Assembly: GCA_026389745.1 (NCBI GenBank)
Contig: JAPLHG010000018.1
Coordinates: forward strand, 1-7,726
Source: Chloroflexota bacterium
Lineage (GTDB): Bacteria > Chloroflexota > Dehalococcoidia > Dehalococcoidales > Fen-1064
Direction of reading: 5' to 3'
Length of the DNA stretch: 7,726 bases
Translations under genes and position numbers: made by a program
Shown here: in pieces, positions 1 through 5,777 of the stretch
Position numbering within the stretch: position 1 is the first letter of the stretch
How the letters are laid out: every line of letters begins with the position of its first letter
The notes under the pieces: model-generated
The model's input: the letters and a program-made list of their open reading frames with translations, nothing else
Databases searched by the model: none
What the model was told of the DNA's origin: nothing

Positions 1-1
1 C

Positions 2-91
2 AATTCCAAAATAGTCGTACCCACCGATTCGTCACTGGTCAATGTTATCGGAGGTTTGGCTGGGATAGATATCAATCCGCCCAAGAAGTAA
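2..91 (+). CDS. C-terminal end of a protein, possibly SPFH/Band-7 (partial)
   Basis: Only the last 29 codons before a TAA stop are present; the 5' part lies outside the window. The tail reads KIVVPTDSSLVNVIGGLAG and ends in a lysine-rich PPKK. From memory, a 'KIVVP-S-VNVIG' segment occurs near the C-terminus of bacterial SPFH/Band-7 (slipin/prohibitin-like) proteins, membrane-anchored scaffolds that form oligomers in membrane microdomains. This frame is preferred because it is open from the window edge and its residue pattern looks protein-like; the neighbouring frame, also open to base 100, does not. The family call rests on a short stretch without the SPFH domain itself, so it is tentative. 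Confidence 0.42.
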   Translation, partial: NSKIVVPTDSSLVNVIGGLAGIDINPPKK

Positions 92-433
92 TTGCCAACT
101 AGGGTTTAACATCAGACGGCTAGGCGACATTGAATACTGACCTACCCCATAGAAATGAGCCCAGTTTTAGATACTTCGGACATTGTGGTAGGGGAAAGCT
201 GTTTGCATGACTTCAAACCTGGCAACAATGAAGGGTGAGGGTATTTCCAAAGTTGGGGTATTCCAGTTTCCGGGAATGATAGAATGGTAGAAAATAAATA
301 ATAAATTGTGGGCTACCCAATAAGGCTTTTGCCGTCGTTATTGATCCATTAGTAGAAGTGTTCGCACTCATTGATCGGTTGATGCAGCTCTTTATTTCCA
401 AAGAAAATTCTTCAAAGGTAATGTCAGTAAACA
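92..433. other. Intergenic region with no recognisable gene
   Basis: This AT-rich gap separates the partial first gene from the LOG-family gene. No tRNA, no strong hairpin terminator and no CRISPR-like repeat was seen. A TGATAGAAT string at 277-285 matches an extended -10 element, but no good -35 lies 16-18 bases upstream, so it is only a weak promoter candidate for the next gene. Minus-strand reading frames here run to about 50-85 codons but resemble no family I know, and one of them runs into the start of the downstream gene. Confidence 0.5.
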
Positions 434-1492
434 ATGAATAATCAGGACAGATTGAGAACAGATGAAGTCTCTGCAAATCTTACGGAGAACGCAGTTAAGG
501 CAGCACAAGAAATCTTGACATGTGATGGTAAAGACCTGCGCTCCCTTCTTTGCAAAGATATCATTATGAACGCCCTCAAGTGCCAGAATCTGGATATCTT
601 AGACCTCAAGATGATAGACCGGGTGGTGGCGGAGTTCCAACATGCCGCTTGTGTCTTCAAGCCGTACAGATCAGTTCGTAAAGTATCAATCTTTGGGTCA
701 GCACGGGTAACAGACGACGATCCCTATTACGAGCTTGCCGTGAAATTCGGCCGTTCGGCGGTGGAGAAAGGTTTCATGGTAATCACTGGAGCGGCGGAGG
801 GTATAATGCGGGCTGGTATCGAAGGTGCCAGGCCTGAAAACAGCTTTGGTGTTAACATCCTCCTACCCTCTGAACAAGCGCCTGCCAAGGTTATTCAAGA
901 TGACCCCAAACTGGTAACATTTAAGTATTTTTTCACCCGCAAAGTATTCTTTGTCATGGAAGCCGATGCCATAGCGCTATTCCCTGGTGGTTTTGGCACA
1001 CAGGATGAAGGGTTTGAAGTGCTGACGTTGTTACAGACAGGGAAAGCTCCACCAATGCCCGTAGTACTCATGGAGCTTCCCGGGGAAGAATACTGGGAAA
1101 CCTGGGATAAATTCATCAGACAGCAGTTGCTAGCCCGAGAATTCATCCACCAAGAAGACCTATCGTTCTACAAGATCATGCATTCTCCGGAGGAAGCGGC
1201 AAACTGGATAGAGTCTTACTATTCAACCTATCATTCGATGCGACAGGTTCGAAACAGGCTGGTGCTCAGATTGGAAAAGGAGCTTCTGGATAGTCATATT
1301 GCCGTATTGAATGCGAAGTTCCTGGACGTGATTAAGTCAGGGAAGATATATAAAACGTCGGCACTGCCCGAAGAGGCAGATGAACCAGATCTACGCTCGA
1401 AAGCCAGGATCACCTTCTCTTACAACAAGAATAGTGCTGGGCGGCTTAATGAGATGATACTGATGATTAACCAACTAGGTCACACAATCTGA
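434..1492 (+). CDS. LOG-family (PGGFGT motif) nucleotide-binding protein
   Basis: This 352-residue protein has a LOG/lysine-decarboxylase-like Rossmann domain from about residue 82 to 265. The fold opens with KVSIFGSARV (83-92). The R169-K170 pair and the PGGFGTQDE signature (184-192, with the conserved Glu192) are the active-site landmarks of the family, whose members cleave the N-glycosidic bond of nucleoside 5'-monophosphates (cytokinin-activating LOG, PpnN). The usual GGGxxGxM loop reads GAAEGIM (119-125), a variant. An 80-residue helical N-terminal extension and an ~85-residue C-terminal extension make it roughly twice the length of minimal LOG proteins and nearer to long PpnN-like forms. 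The start is the first ATG after an in-frame TAA at 428; a modest AAAGG at 414-418 is rather far upstream. Cytoplasmic; substrate not predictable. Confidence 0.88.
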   Translation: MNNQDRLRTDEVSANLTENAVKAAQEILTCDGKDLRSLLCKDIIMNALKCQNLDILDLKMIDRVVAEFQHAACVFKPYRSVRKVSIFGSARVTDDDPYYELAVKFGRSAVEKGFMVITGAAEGIMRAGIEGARPENSFGVNILLPSEQAPAKVIQDDPKLVTFKYFFTRKVFFVMEADAIALFPGGFGTQDEGFEVLTLLQTGKAPPMPVVLMELPGEEYWETWDKFIRQQLLAREFIHQEDLSFYKIMHSPEEAANWIESYYSTYHSMRQVRNRLVLRLEKELLDSHIAVLNAKFLDVIKSGKIYKTSALPEEADEPDLRSKARITFSYNKNSAGRLNEMILMINQLGHTI

Positions 1493-1567
1493 CGGATTAG
1501 TATATGGAGTAACTAACGTAGATGGCTCCGGCTACCCCAAAAGCATGAAGTCCTTCTTACCTAAAAG

Positions 1568-1584
1568 AGCGGTTCGAATCCCCT
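1568..1584 (+). other. tRNA T-arm-like fragment
   Basis: AGCGG, then the 7-base loop TTCGAAT, then CCCCT has the layout of a tRNA T-arm, with four of five stem pairs intact (one C-C mismatch). No matching acceptor, D-arm or anticodon arm is found upstream, so it is not a functional tRNA. Such 3' tRNA fragments are typical of integrase attachment sites, and it lies beside transposase debris. Chance similarity remains possible. Confidence 0.3.
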
Positions 1585-1757
1585 TAACTGGAGTAATGTA
1601 TACAAAATGTGCCCAAAGGGTGAACCAAGGTTGTCGTTTTGTTGCCGTCTAGTTTGATTGGGGCGATATCGAAACCGATCTCGGCATCAAGGATGTCGGT
1701 CTTCGCTAGCACTCCCACCGACCTGGCAAAATCTCTTATCTGACGTGGATTCACCAT
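1584..1757 (-). pseudogene. Relic of an IS110-family transposase
   Basis: This 57-codon reading frame begins MVNPRQIRDFARSVGVLAKT and continues with DILDA. That block matches the conserved IS110-family motif 'NPRQVRDFARA-GRLAKTD-IDA' within the N-terminal DEDD (RuvC-like) catalytic domain. Intact IS110 transposases are roughly 300-400 residues, so only about 25 recognisable residues survive. After DILDA the sequence (EIGFDIAPIKL...) no longer resembles the family, which points to a deletion junction or heavy decay. In-frame stops bound the relic on both sides, no Shine-Dalgarno precedes it, and the serine transposase domain is absent. It is almost certainly non-functional and records a past insertion. 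Confidence 0.65.
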
Positions 1758-1875
1758 CGGGGGTTGGGAAAGGAATTAGAAAAAACACAAAATAAACCCA
1801 ATTCGGGAGACTTAGGTTGGTAGTTCTGGATCTTTGTCCTGGCTACCCTTGACCCTGCCCTAGAATAAAAAGTAG

Positions 1876-1904
1876 TTGGAATCTACCCCTGAATGGAATA
1901 TGAT
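1876..1904 (+). promoter_or_regulatory. Candidate sigma-70 promoter upstream of the zinc-ribbon gene
   Basis: TTGGAA (4 of 6 matches to the -35 consensus) is followed after 17 bases by TATGAT (5 of 6 to the -10). Predicted transcription would begin near 1911, inside the AAGGAGG ribosome binding site, which would weaken that site. Either the true promoter is elsewhere or the start is a few bases off, so this is only a moderate candidate. Confidence 0.35.
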
Positions 1905-1907
1905 AAA

Positions 1908-1914
1908 AAGGAGG
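1908..1914 (+). promoter_or_regulatory. Strong Shine-Dalgarno (AAGGAGG) with conflicting start codons
   Basis: AAGGAGG lies 6 bases before ATG 1921, an ideal spacing, but 16 bases before ATG 1931. ATG 1921 opens a 29-codon frame ending at 2010, whereas the protein-like frame starts at ATG 1931. The site therefore decides, or confuses, the start of the next gene. Confidence 0.7.
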
Positions 1915-1930
1915 AATAAAATGAAAAGAC

Positions 1931-2311
1931 ATGATAAGAAGATATTTACTGTATCTGATTCGCTGGCAATTAAGCACGCCCATCTTAGCTCCAGTTATCG
2001 CATTATTTAAACATTCCCCCTCGCTTTTCGGCACTCGTGAAGATTGGATTGGTGCGGCAATCGCTAACCTAATCGGCGGGTTGATTTTCTTCTGGGTTGA
2101 CCGGTTTATCTTCACTTCGGAGAAGCTGGGTACGGTCTGGCAGGTTCATGAAAACGTGACGTGTGGCGAGTGCGGCAAAACCGCCAGAGGTTATCGATTG
2201 GTAAAAACCGAAGGGTATGACAAAACCAAATCCGCACCGCAATTCCGATGCGAAGAGTGTTCCCTTAAAAAGTCAGAAACCCTGAGAAAAAAGGGAGTCA
2301 GAATCGACTGA
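1931..2311 (+). CDS. Small membrane protein with C-terminal zinc ribbon
   Basis: This 126-residue protein has two hydrophobic segments (about residues 6-26 and 40-61, the second rich in Gly/Ala and ending IFFWVDRFIF). A short soluble tail follows with C78-x2-C81 and C107-x2-C110, a four-cysteine zinc-ribbon arrangement. It ends in a basic LRKKGVRID. I do not know a characterised family; the pattern suggests a conserved hypothetical protein anchored in the membrane with a cytoplasmic metal-binding tail. In this frame a TGA at 1922-1924 blocks any upstream start. The strong Shine-Dalgarno is better placed for ATG 1921 in another frame. Removing one A from the AAAA run at 1924-1927 would fuse ATG 1921 to this frame as MKDMIRRYLLYL, so an indel is possible. 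It lies 60 bases upstream of thyX on the same strand, so co-transcription is likely. Confidence 0.75.
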   Translation: MIRRYLLYLIRWQLSTPILAPVIALFKHSPSLFGTREDWIGAAIANLIGGLIFFWVDRFIFTSEKLGTVWQVHENVTCGECGKTARGYRLVKTEGYDKTKSAPQFRCEECSLKKSETLRKKGVRID

Positions 2312-2358
2312 GCCGCATTCATGCCCGTTAACCGGTTTGCGGTAGACATTGAACTACG

Positions 2359-2364
2359 AAAGGA
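2359..2364 (+). promoter_or_regulatory. Ribosome binding site that sets the thyX start
   Basis: AAAGGA sits 7 bases before ATG 2372. The upstream in-frame ATG at 2321 has no comparable site, so this element supports the shorter ThyX. Confidence 0.65.
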
Positions 2365-2371
2365 TATATGG

Positions 2372-2962
2372 ATGGACTACGGTGTAGAAGTCAAGTTATT
2401 GGCGATTACCCCCGATAACGAAAACCTCCTGGAGATGGCGGGGCGTATCTGCTATGCCAGCGTGGGGAAACTGGGTATCAGCGAAAAGTGGCTGCAATCC
2501 CGCATCAAACAGGGACACGAAAGCCTTATCGAGCATGCCAGCGCTACCTTTTATATAAAAGCATCCCGCGCGCTCACCCACGAACTGGTCCGCCACCGTA
2601 TCGCCAGCTATTCCCAGCGCAGCCAGCGCTATGTGAAAGAGACGAAGGAAGACTATATCACTCCCCCGGAGCTTTCGGAGGAGACTGGCCCTGAGGTTGT
2701 GCGTGCATTCCACCAGGCGATGTCTGCCGCCTGGGAAGCCTACCGGCAACTTTTAGATGCTGGTGTTAAACCGGAAATAGCTCGTTACGTGCTCCCAAAT
2801 GCTTGCACTACGGAGATAATCTGCACCTGGAATTTCCGCGAGATAAGACACATTATCAAGCTGCGTACCAGCCCGGCGGCCCTACCAGAATTTCAGGTTA
2901 TAGCAGAAAAAATCAGGGAAATTATGAGGATACAGTCACCCAAGATTTTTATTGATTTGTGA
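2372..2962 (+). CDS. thyX: Flavin-dependent thymidylate synthase ThyX
   Basis: ThyX converts dUMP to dTMP using methylene-tetrahydrofolate as carbon donor and NADPH-reduced FAD as hydride source; it is a cytoplasmic homotetramer unrelated to ThyA. The 196-residue product carries HESLIEHASATF (49-60) and the ThyX signature RHRx7S as R74-H75-R76 through S84 (RHRIASYSQRS). It also has the C-terminal ARYVLPNA...TWNFREIRH...KLR block, where R165 should be the dUMP-binding arginine. After KLR the sequence is TSPAALPEFQ, where many ThyX proteins have a conserved AQWEI; Gln and Trp are replaced by Leu and Pro. The start follows AAAGGA; an in-frame ATG at 2321 would add 17 residues but lacks a binding site. 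It is probably transcribed with the preceding zinc-ribbon gene and converges with rpoD. Confidence 0.95.
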   Translation: MDYGVEVKLLAITPDNENLLEMAGRICYASVGKLGISEKWLQSRIKQGHESLIEHASATFYIKASRALTHELVRHRIASYSQRSQRYVKETKEDYITPPELSEETGPEVVRAFHQAMSAAWEAYRQLLDAGVKPEIARYVLPNACTTEIICTWNFREIRHIIKLRTSPAALPEFQVIAEKIREIMRIQSPKIFIDL

Positions 2963-3006
2963 CAGAGCGATTATTCAACTGAACATCTTCATATGGGAAT
3001 GCTTAT

Positions 3007-3045
3007 AAAAAACGGCCGAGAAAACCCTGCATTTTAATGCCAGGG
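3007..3045 (-). terminator. Rho-independent terminator of rpoD
   Basis: Read on the minus strand just after the rpoD stop, CCCTG-CATT pairs with AATG-CAGGG (9 pairs, one bulged base) around a small loop. It is followed by TTTT, a CGGCCG palindrome and then TTTTTT. The T-runs lie only on the rpoD side, so it serves rpoD rather than the convergent thyX. Confidence 0.7.
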
Positions 3046-3054
3046 AGTGTCAAA

Positions 3055-4497
3055 TCACTCTTCTAGATAATCCCTTAGTTTACGGCTCCGGCTCTGGTGA
3101 CGCAACTTACGGAGAGCTTTAGCTTCAATTTGCCGGATGCGCTCACGCGTGACTGAAAATTCCAAACCCACCTCTTCCAGCGTTCGGCTTCTCCCATCTT
3201 CCAACCCAAACCTGAGCTGCAATACTCTCTGCTCCCTTGGCGTCAAAGTCAAAAGGACATCACTAATCTGGTCTTTGAGTAACAGCCGGGATGCACCCTC
3301 AATCGGTTGCACAGCCTTACGGTCCTCAATAAAATCACCCAGATGGCTATCTGTATTCTCACCCATGGGAAGTTCCAGGGAAATGGGTAATTGGGCAACT
3401 TTGATAGCCTCACGTACCCTTTCCGGTGACATCTCCATCTTTATCCCAATTTCTTTAGCAGTCGGGTCGCGGCCATACTCCTGTGTCAGTTTACGGGTTA
3501 TCCTTAATAGTTTGTTGATAGTTTCAATCATATGCACCGGCACGCGAATGGTACGCGCCTGGTCAGCGATAGAACGAGTAATGGCTTGTCGTATCCACCA
3601 GGTGGCGTAGGTGCTGAACTTGAAACCCTTGTGGGGGTTAAACTTTTCCACACCTCGTATTAGACCGATGTTGCCTTCTTGAATGAGGTCCAGCAAAGAC
3701 ATTCCGTGTCCGATATGCTTCTTGGCGACACTGACTACCAGCCGTAAGTTAGCTTCGGTGAGGAGGTCTTTGGCGATTTTCGATTCCTTCTGAAGTCCGT
3801 CCAGGTACTCTCTCAAGTCTAACTCTCGGGCTTCAAGTTTCTGAACAAACTCCATATCGTTAACCAGTGCAGGAATGTTTGCCAGAGAAGCTTTACCTCC
3901 AATTGCTCTCAGAACATTTTCCGGTAGTAGTACGCAGTCTACAGAAAGGGCAATCAGCCTTCGCTCGATGGGTTCTGGAGGAAGATTGAGCTTGTCCGCT
4001 ATCGCTTGCACTATTAACTGGTCAATTACTCCATCGATGGCATCTCGGAACCTGACATTGGTGATTGTTTGGCGGAATTTGCTATTCTCAGCCAGGCCTA
4101 AATTTTCCTGTAATTTATGTATGATTTCCCATGACTGCCCCAGCTCGCGAACGATTTCGAGATAAATTTGGCTGGCAACAGTACGCTGGCCTTGATTTTG
4201 TAATTTTCGCTCTATTTCAGAACTGCGTTTGCCGATTTCGATTCGACGCGCGATGATTTTCTCATCACTTGCCTTGAGCAATGGAACCCGTCCGATTTCA
4301 TGTAAATAAAGCCGTACCGGGTCATCGCCCAGTTCTGGCTCATCGTTCTCTAGCGGCTCTATCGTTGGCTCTTCGGGTTCTAATTCATCGGCAGCCGGTT
4401 CTTCTTCAAGGGTGACATCTTCAGCAATTATTTCTTGGTCTCTTATTCTCTCCGGTTCAAATTCGGATGATGCCATCGTAAATGCGTCGGCAGTCAT
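3055..4497 (-). CDS. rpoD: Primary sigma factor RpoD (sigma-70)
   Basis: The housekeeping sigma subunit directs RNA polymerase to -10/-35 promoters. This 480-residue form starts with an acidic tail (about residues 20-58) in place of a typical region 1.1. Region 1.2 follows (DDPVRLYLHEIGRVPLL, 58-74), then a ~150-residue variable insert. Region 2 is at about 245-315, with LIQEGNIGLIRGVEKF and FSTYATWWIRQAITR for -10 recognition and melting. Region 3 is at about 320-395. Region 4 is at about 408-475 with a helix-turn-helix around TLEEVGLEFSVTRERIRQIE for the -35. The start chosen is preceded by AGGAGG at 8 bases; in-frame ATGs 14 and 15 codons upstream have no good binding site. The full set of group-1 regions makes an alternative sigma unlikely. 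It sits downstream of a tRNA-Glu gene on the same strand and has its own promoter candidate. Confidence 0.95.
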   Translation of the reverse strand: MTADAFTMASSEFEPERIRDQEIIAEDVTLEEEPAADELEPEEPTIEPLENDEPELGDDPVRLYLHEIGRVPLLKASDEKIIARRIEIGKRSSEIERKLQNQGQRTVASQIYLEIVRELGQSWEIIHKLQENLGLAENSKFRQTITNVRFRDAIDGVIDQLIVQAIADKLNLPPEPIERRLIALSVDCVLLPENVLRAIGGKASLANIPALVNDMEFVQKLEARELDLREYLDGLQKESKIAKDLLTEANLRLVVSVAKKHIGHGMSLLDLIQEGNIGLIRGVEKFNPHKGFKFSTYATWWIRQAITRSIADQARTIRVPVHMIETINKLLRITRKLTQEYGRDPTAKEIGIKMEMSPERVREAIKVAQLPISLELPMGENTDSHLGDFIEDRKAVQPIEGASRLLLKDQISDVLLTLTPREQRVLQLRFGLEDGRSRTLEEVGLEFSVTRERIRQIEAKALRKLRHQSRSRKLRDYLEE

Positions 4498-4505
4498 TTT
4501 CTCAC

Positions 4506-4511
4506 CCTCCT
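4506..4511 (-). promoter_or_regulatory. Ribosome binding site that sets the rpoD start
   Basis: AGGAGG on the minus strand lies 8 bases before the ATG at 4497 and fixes this start over the in-frame ATGs at 4542 and 4539. Confidence 0.75.
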
Positions 4512-4570
4512 GATTATTTCTAAAGGGCGTGTCGCTCATCAAGAGTGCGTGGTCGGATGTTCATAGGTAT

Positions 4571-4599
4571 ATTATAGGGTAAAAGTGGAGGAATTCGAA
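4571..4599 (-). promoter_or_regulatory. Candidate rpoD promoter with perfect TATAAT
   Basis: A consensus TATAAT (4571-4576) lies between the tRNA 3' end and rpoD. At 17 bases the -35 position reads TTCGAA, only 3 of 6 matches, so the promoter depends mainly on its -10. Predicted start near 4564 gives a leader of about 65 bases. Read-through from the tRNA promoter is also possible, since no terminator separates them. Confidence 0.5.
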
Positions 4600-4672
4600 T
4601 GCCCCCAACGGAAGTCGAATCCGTGTTGACAGCTTGAAAGGCTGCTGTCCTAGGCCTCTAGACGATGGGGGC
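4600..4672 (-). tRNA. tRNA-Glu (anticodon TTC)
   Basis: A full cloverleaf is visible on the minus strand. The acceptor GCCCCCA pairs perfectly with TGGGGGC, and the D-arm is GTC...GGAC. The anticodon stem GCAGC/GCTGT has one G-U pair and a CTTTCAA loop giving anticodon TTC. The T-arm ACGGA-TTCGACT-TCCGT is perfectly paired, and the discriminator base is A. Length is 73 bases; CCA is not encoded and must be added after transcription. It reads glutamate GAA/GAG codons. It lies upstream of rpoD in the same direction, about 100 bases from the sigma factor start. Confidence 0.96.
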
Positions 4673-4682
4673 ACATTATAAG

Positions 4683-4711
4683 AGTATATCAGATACAGAT
4701 TTCTCCGACAA
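4683..4711 (-). promoter_or_regulatory. Promoter of the tRNA-Glu gene
   Basis: TTGTCG (4 of 6 matches to -35) and TATACT (5 of 6 to -10) are separated by exactly 17 bases on the minus strand. Predicted transcription starts 3-5 bases before the mature tRNA 5' end, as expected for a tRNA promoter. Confidence 0.6.
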
Positions 4712-4772
4712 TACGCTGCGTGAGAGGTTTTATGCCGCTCTCCTTGTGTAAGGAGAGTAATTACCACCGATG

Positions 4773-4781
4773 TGTTACAAT
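4773..4781 (+). promoter_or_regulatory. Extended -10 promoter, possibly leaderless, for the VTT gene
   Basis: TGTTACAAT fits the extended -10 pattern TGn-TAnnnT. Seven bases after it comes ATG 4789, so transcription would start at or next to the start codon. No Shine-Dalgarno precedes this ATG, which agrees with leaderless translation. No -35 is visible, which extended -10 promoters do not need. Confidence 0.4.
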
Positions 4782-4788
4782 ACTTTCA

Positions 4789-5495
4789 ATGGCGGTTAAT
4801 CCCGATAATCAGATAAAACACTCTCCTGTATCTAGAAAGAGCTGGCTCAAGAGAAATTCCCTCGCAATAATAATGTTTCTCCTGGTGGTTGGTATTACAG
4901 TAGCGCTCTTTTTATCGAGGGATGAGATTACCAAATTCGGCAATTACGGGTATCTCGGGGCATTTCTTATCAGCGTTTTTACTAACGCCACAATTCTCCT
5001 GCCTATGCCCAGTATCCTGTTAATCTTCCCTCTCGGAGCCGCTTTCAACCCGTTATATGTTGGTCTGGCGGCGGGTTTTGGGGGTGCGATTGGTGAGATG
5101 ACAGCCTATCTGGCGGGTTACAGCGGACGGGGCGTCTGGCATAACAACCCAAACTACCTCAAAGCCGTGGCGTGGTTGAAGAGGTGGGGGATGTTGATTG
5201 TCTTTATTTTTTCAGTCTCGCCCATGCCACTGGATTTAATGGGTCTCGCTGCGGGTAACCTGCGCTTTCCTGCCTGGAAATTCTTTCTACCCTGCTGGCC
5301 CGGTAATATGTGGGATTCTGGGGATGGGACGCTTTTATGAATAATCAAGGCCTCAGGACATCACTGTGCATTACAGCCGTCGCAATCGTGGCTACGCTGC
5401 TTCTGGTTGTGGCGGCGTTACTATTGGAAAATTGGGATTGGAAAAGATTGCAGAAGAGAAGAACTAGAGCTGGCGGTGCAGAATCCACTTCCTGA
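4789..5495 (+). pseudogene. VTT/DedA-type membrane protein, split by a one-base frameshift
   Basis: The first 183 codons encode a polytopic membrane protein with features of the VTT (SNARE-associated/DedA) domain. These are a hydrophobic helix at about 25-43, ILLPMPS (69-75), GGAIGEMTAYLAGYSGR (98-114) and FSVSPMPLDLMGLAAGNLRF (141-160), followed by PAWKFFLPCWPG. Relatives are lipid scramblases or transport-like proteins of the cytoplasmic membrane. Just after WPG the frame breaks and runs to a TGA at 5338-5340. From about 5306 another frame continues with YVGFWGWDAF, a last hydrophobic helix (ITAVAIVATLLLVVAALLL) and a basic tail. Adding one A in GGTAATATG (5302-5310) gives WPGKYVGFWGWDAF and an unbroken 235-residue protein, close to the family's usual length. 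The start is ATG 4789; ATG 4732, after GAGAGG at short spacing, would add 19 residues. The 3' end overlaps the opposing gene by 32 bases. A sequencing error or recent mutation explains this better than programmed shifting. Confidence 0.75.
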
Positions 5496-5763
5496 GTTCC
5501 GGGTGTTTGAGGCTAGTCCCGCGGTCGTAGTAGATTTCAAACAGCTCGCTCTCTGAAGTTTTCACCAGATAGTAATTCCGATGGTGACGTTCCCACCATC
5601 TTTTCTTACGGCCTGTTGCAGTCGGACCGAACCCGTGGTCCTGCCACTCCTGAACTATTTCCGAGATAATATATTCATGGTCGGCAACCCGGAGAGCGGT
5701 AGGAACCTTAACATCTCCGCTGACAGTAACCTGAATCTCCTGCCCGAAGAACTTGGGAGGCAT
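5464..5763 (-). CDS. DUF6504-like small conserved protein
   Basis: A 99-residue soluble protein without a signal peptide or membrane segment. The order of motifs resembles the DUF6504 family: an N-terminal strand region (VTVSGDVKVPTALRV), DHEYIISEIVQEWQDHG (28-44), an aromatic RWWERHHRNYYLV (55-67), then ELFEIYYDR (73-81) and a closing RKWILHRQL. DUF6504 proteins have no established function that I know. The start follows GAGGGGG four bases upstream of ATG. It begins 14 bases after the argC stop on the same strand, so the two are probably co-transcribed. Its last 32 bases overlap the 3' end of the opposing VTT gene. The family label is from memory of the pattern, not a search. Confidence 0.65.
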   Translation of the reverse strand: MPPKFFGQEIQVTVSGDVKVPTALRVADHEYIISEIVQEWQDHGFGPTATGRKKRWWERHHRNYYLVKTSESELFEIYYDRGTSLKHPELRKWILHRQL

Positions 5764-5777
5764 AAGACCCCCTCATT

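Larger units (their letters stand above)
1493..1930. other. Gene-poor region with decayed mobile DNA
   Basis: No intact gene was found between the LOG-family gene and the zinc-ribbon protein. The stretch contains a tRNA T-arm-like fragment, a short minus-strand IS110 transposase relic and, at its right end, a promoter-like element and a strong Shine-Dalgarno for the next gene. No clear terminator follows the LOG gene. The mix of a tRNA-like scrap and transposase debris suggests an old insertion site that has eroded. Confidence 0.6.

Noticed and set aside
213..476. 87-codon minus-strand reading frame
   Set aside because: It overlaps the start of the LOG-family gene, resembles no known family, and has odd composition; treated as chance.
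1505..1596. TGGAGTAA direct repeat (1505-1512 and 1589-1596) as a target-site duplication
   Set aside because: Eight bases can recur by chance, the IS110 relic is not bracketed by the copies, and IS110 elements usually do not create such duplications.
311..1848. GGCTACCC occurring at 311, 1530 and 1841
   Set aside because: The flanks differ and spacing is irregular; too short to call a repeat family.
1843..2115. Minus-strand frame opposite the zinc-ribbon gene
   Set aside because: It is antisense to a protein with clear membrane and CxxC features and shows no family similarity.
2321..2371. Longer ThyX starting at ATG 2321
   Set aside because: There is no ribosome binding site before it, while AAAGGA is well placed before ATG 2372, and the extra 17 residues are not typical of ThyX N-termini.
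3137..4165. Plus-strand open frames opposite rpoD
   Set aside because: They mirror the well-supported sigma factor codons and have no motifs of their own.
4675..4680. Perfect TATAAT on the minus strand directly before tRNA-Glu
   Set aside because: It ends only 2 bases before the mature tRNA, so transcription would start inside the tRNA. The TATACT a few bases upstream with a 17-base-spaced -35 fits better.
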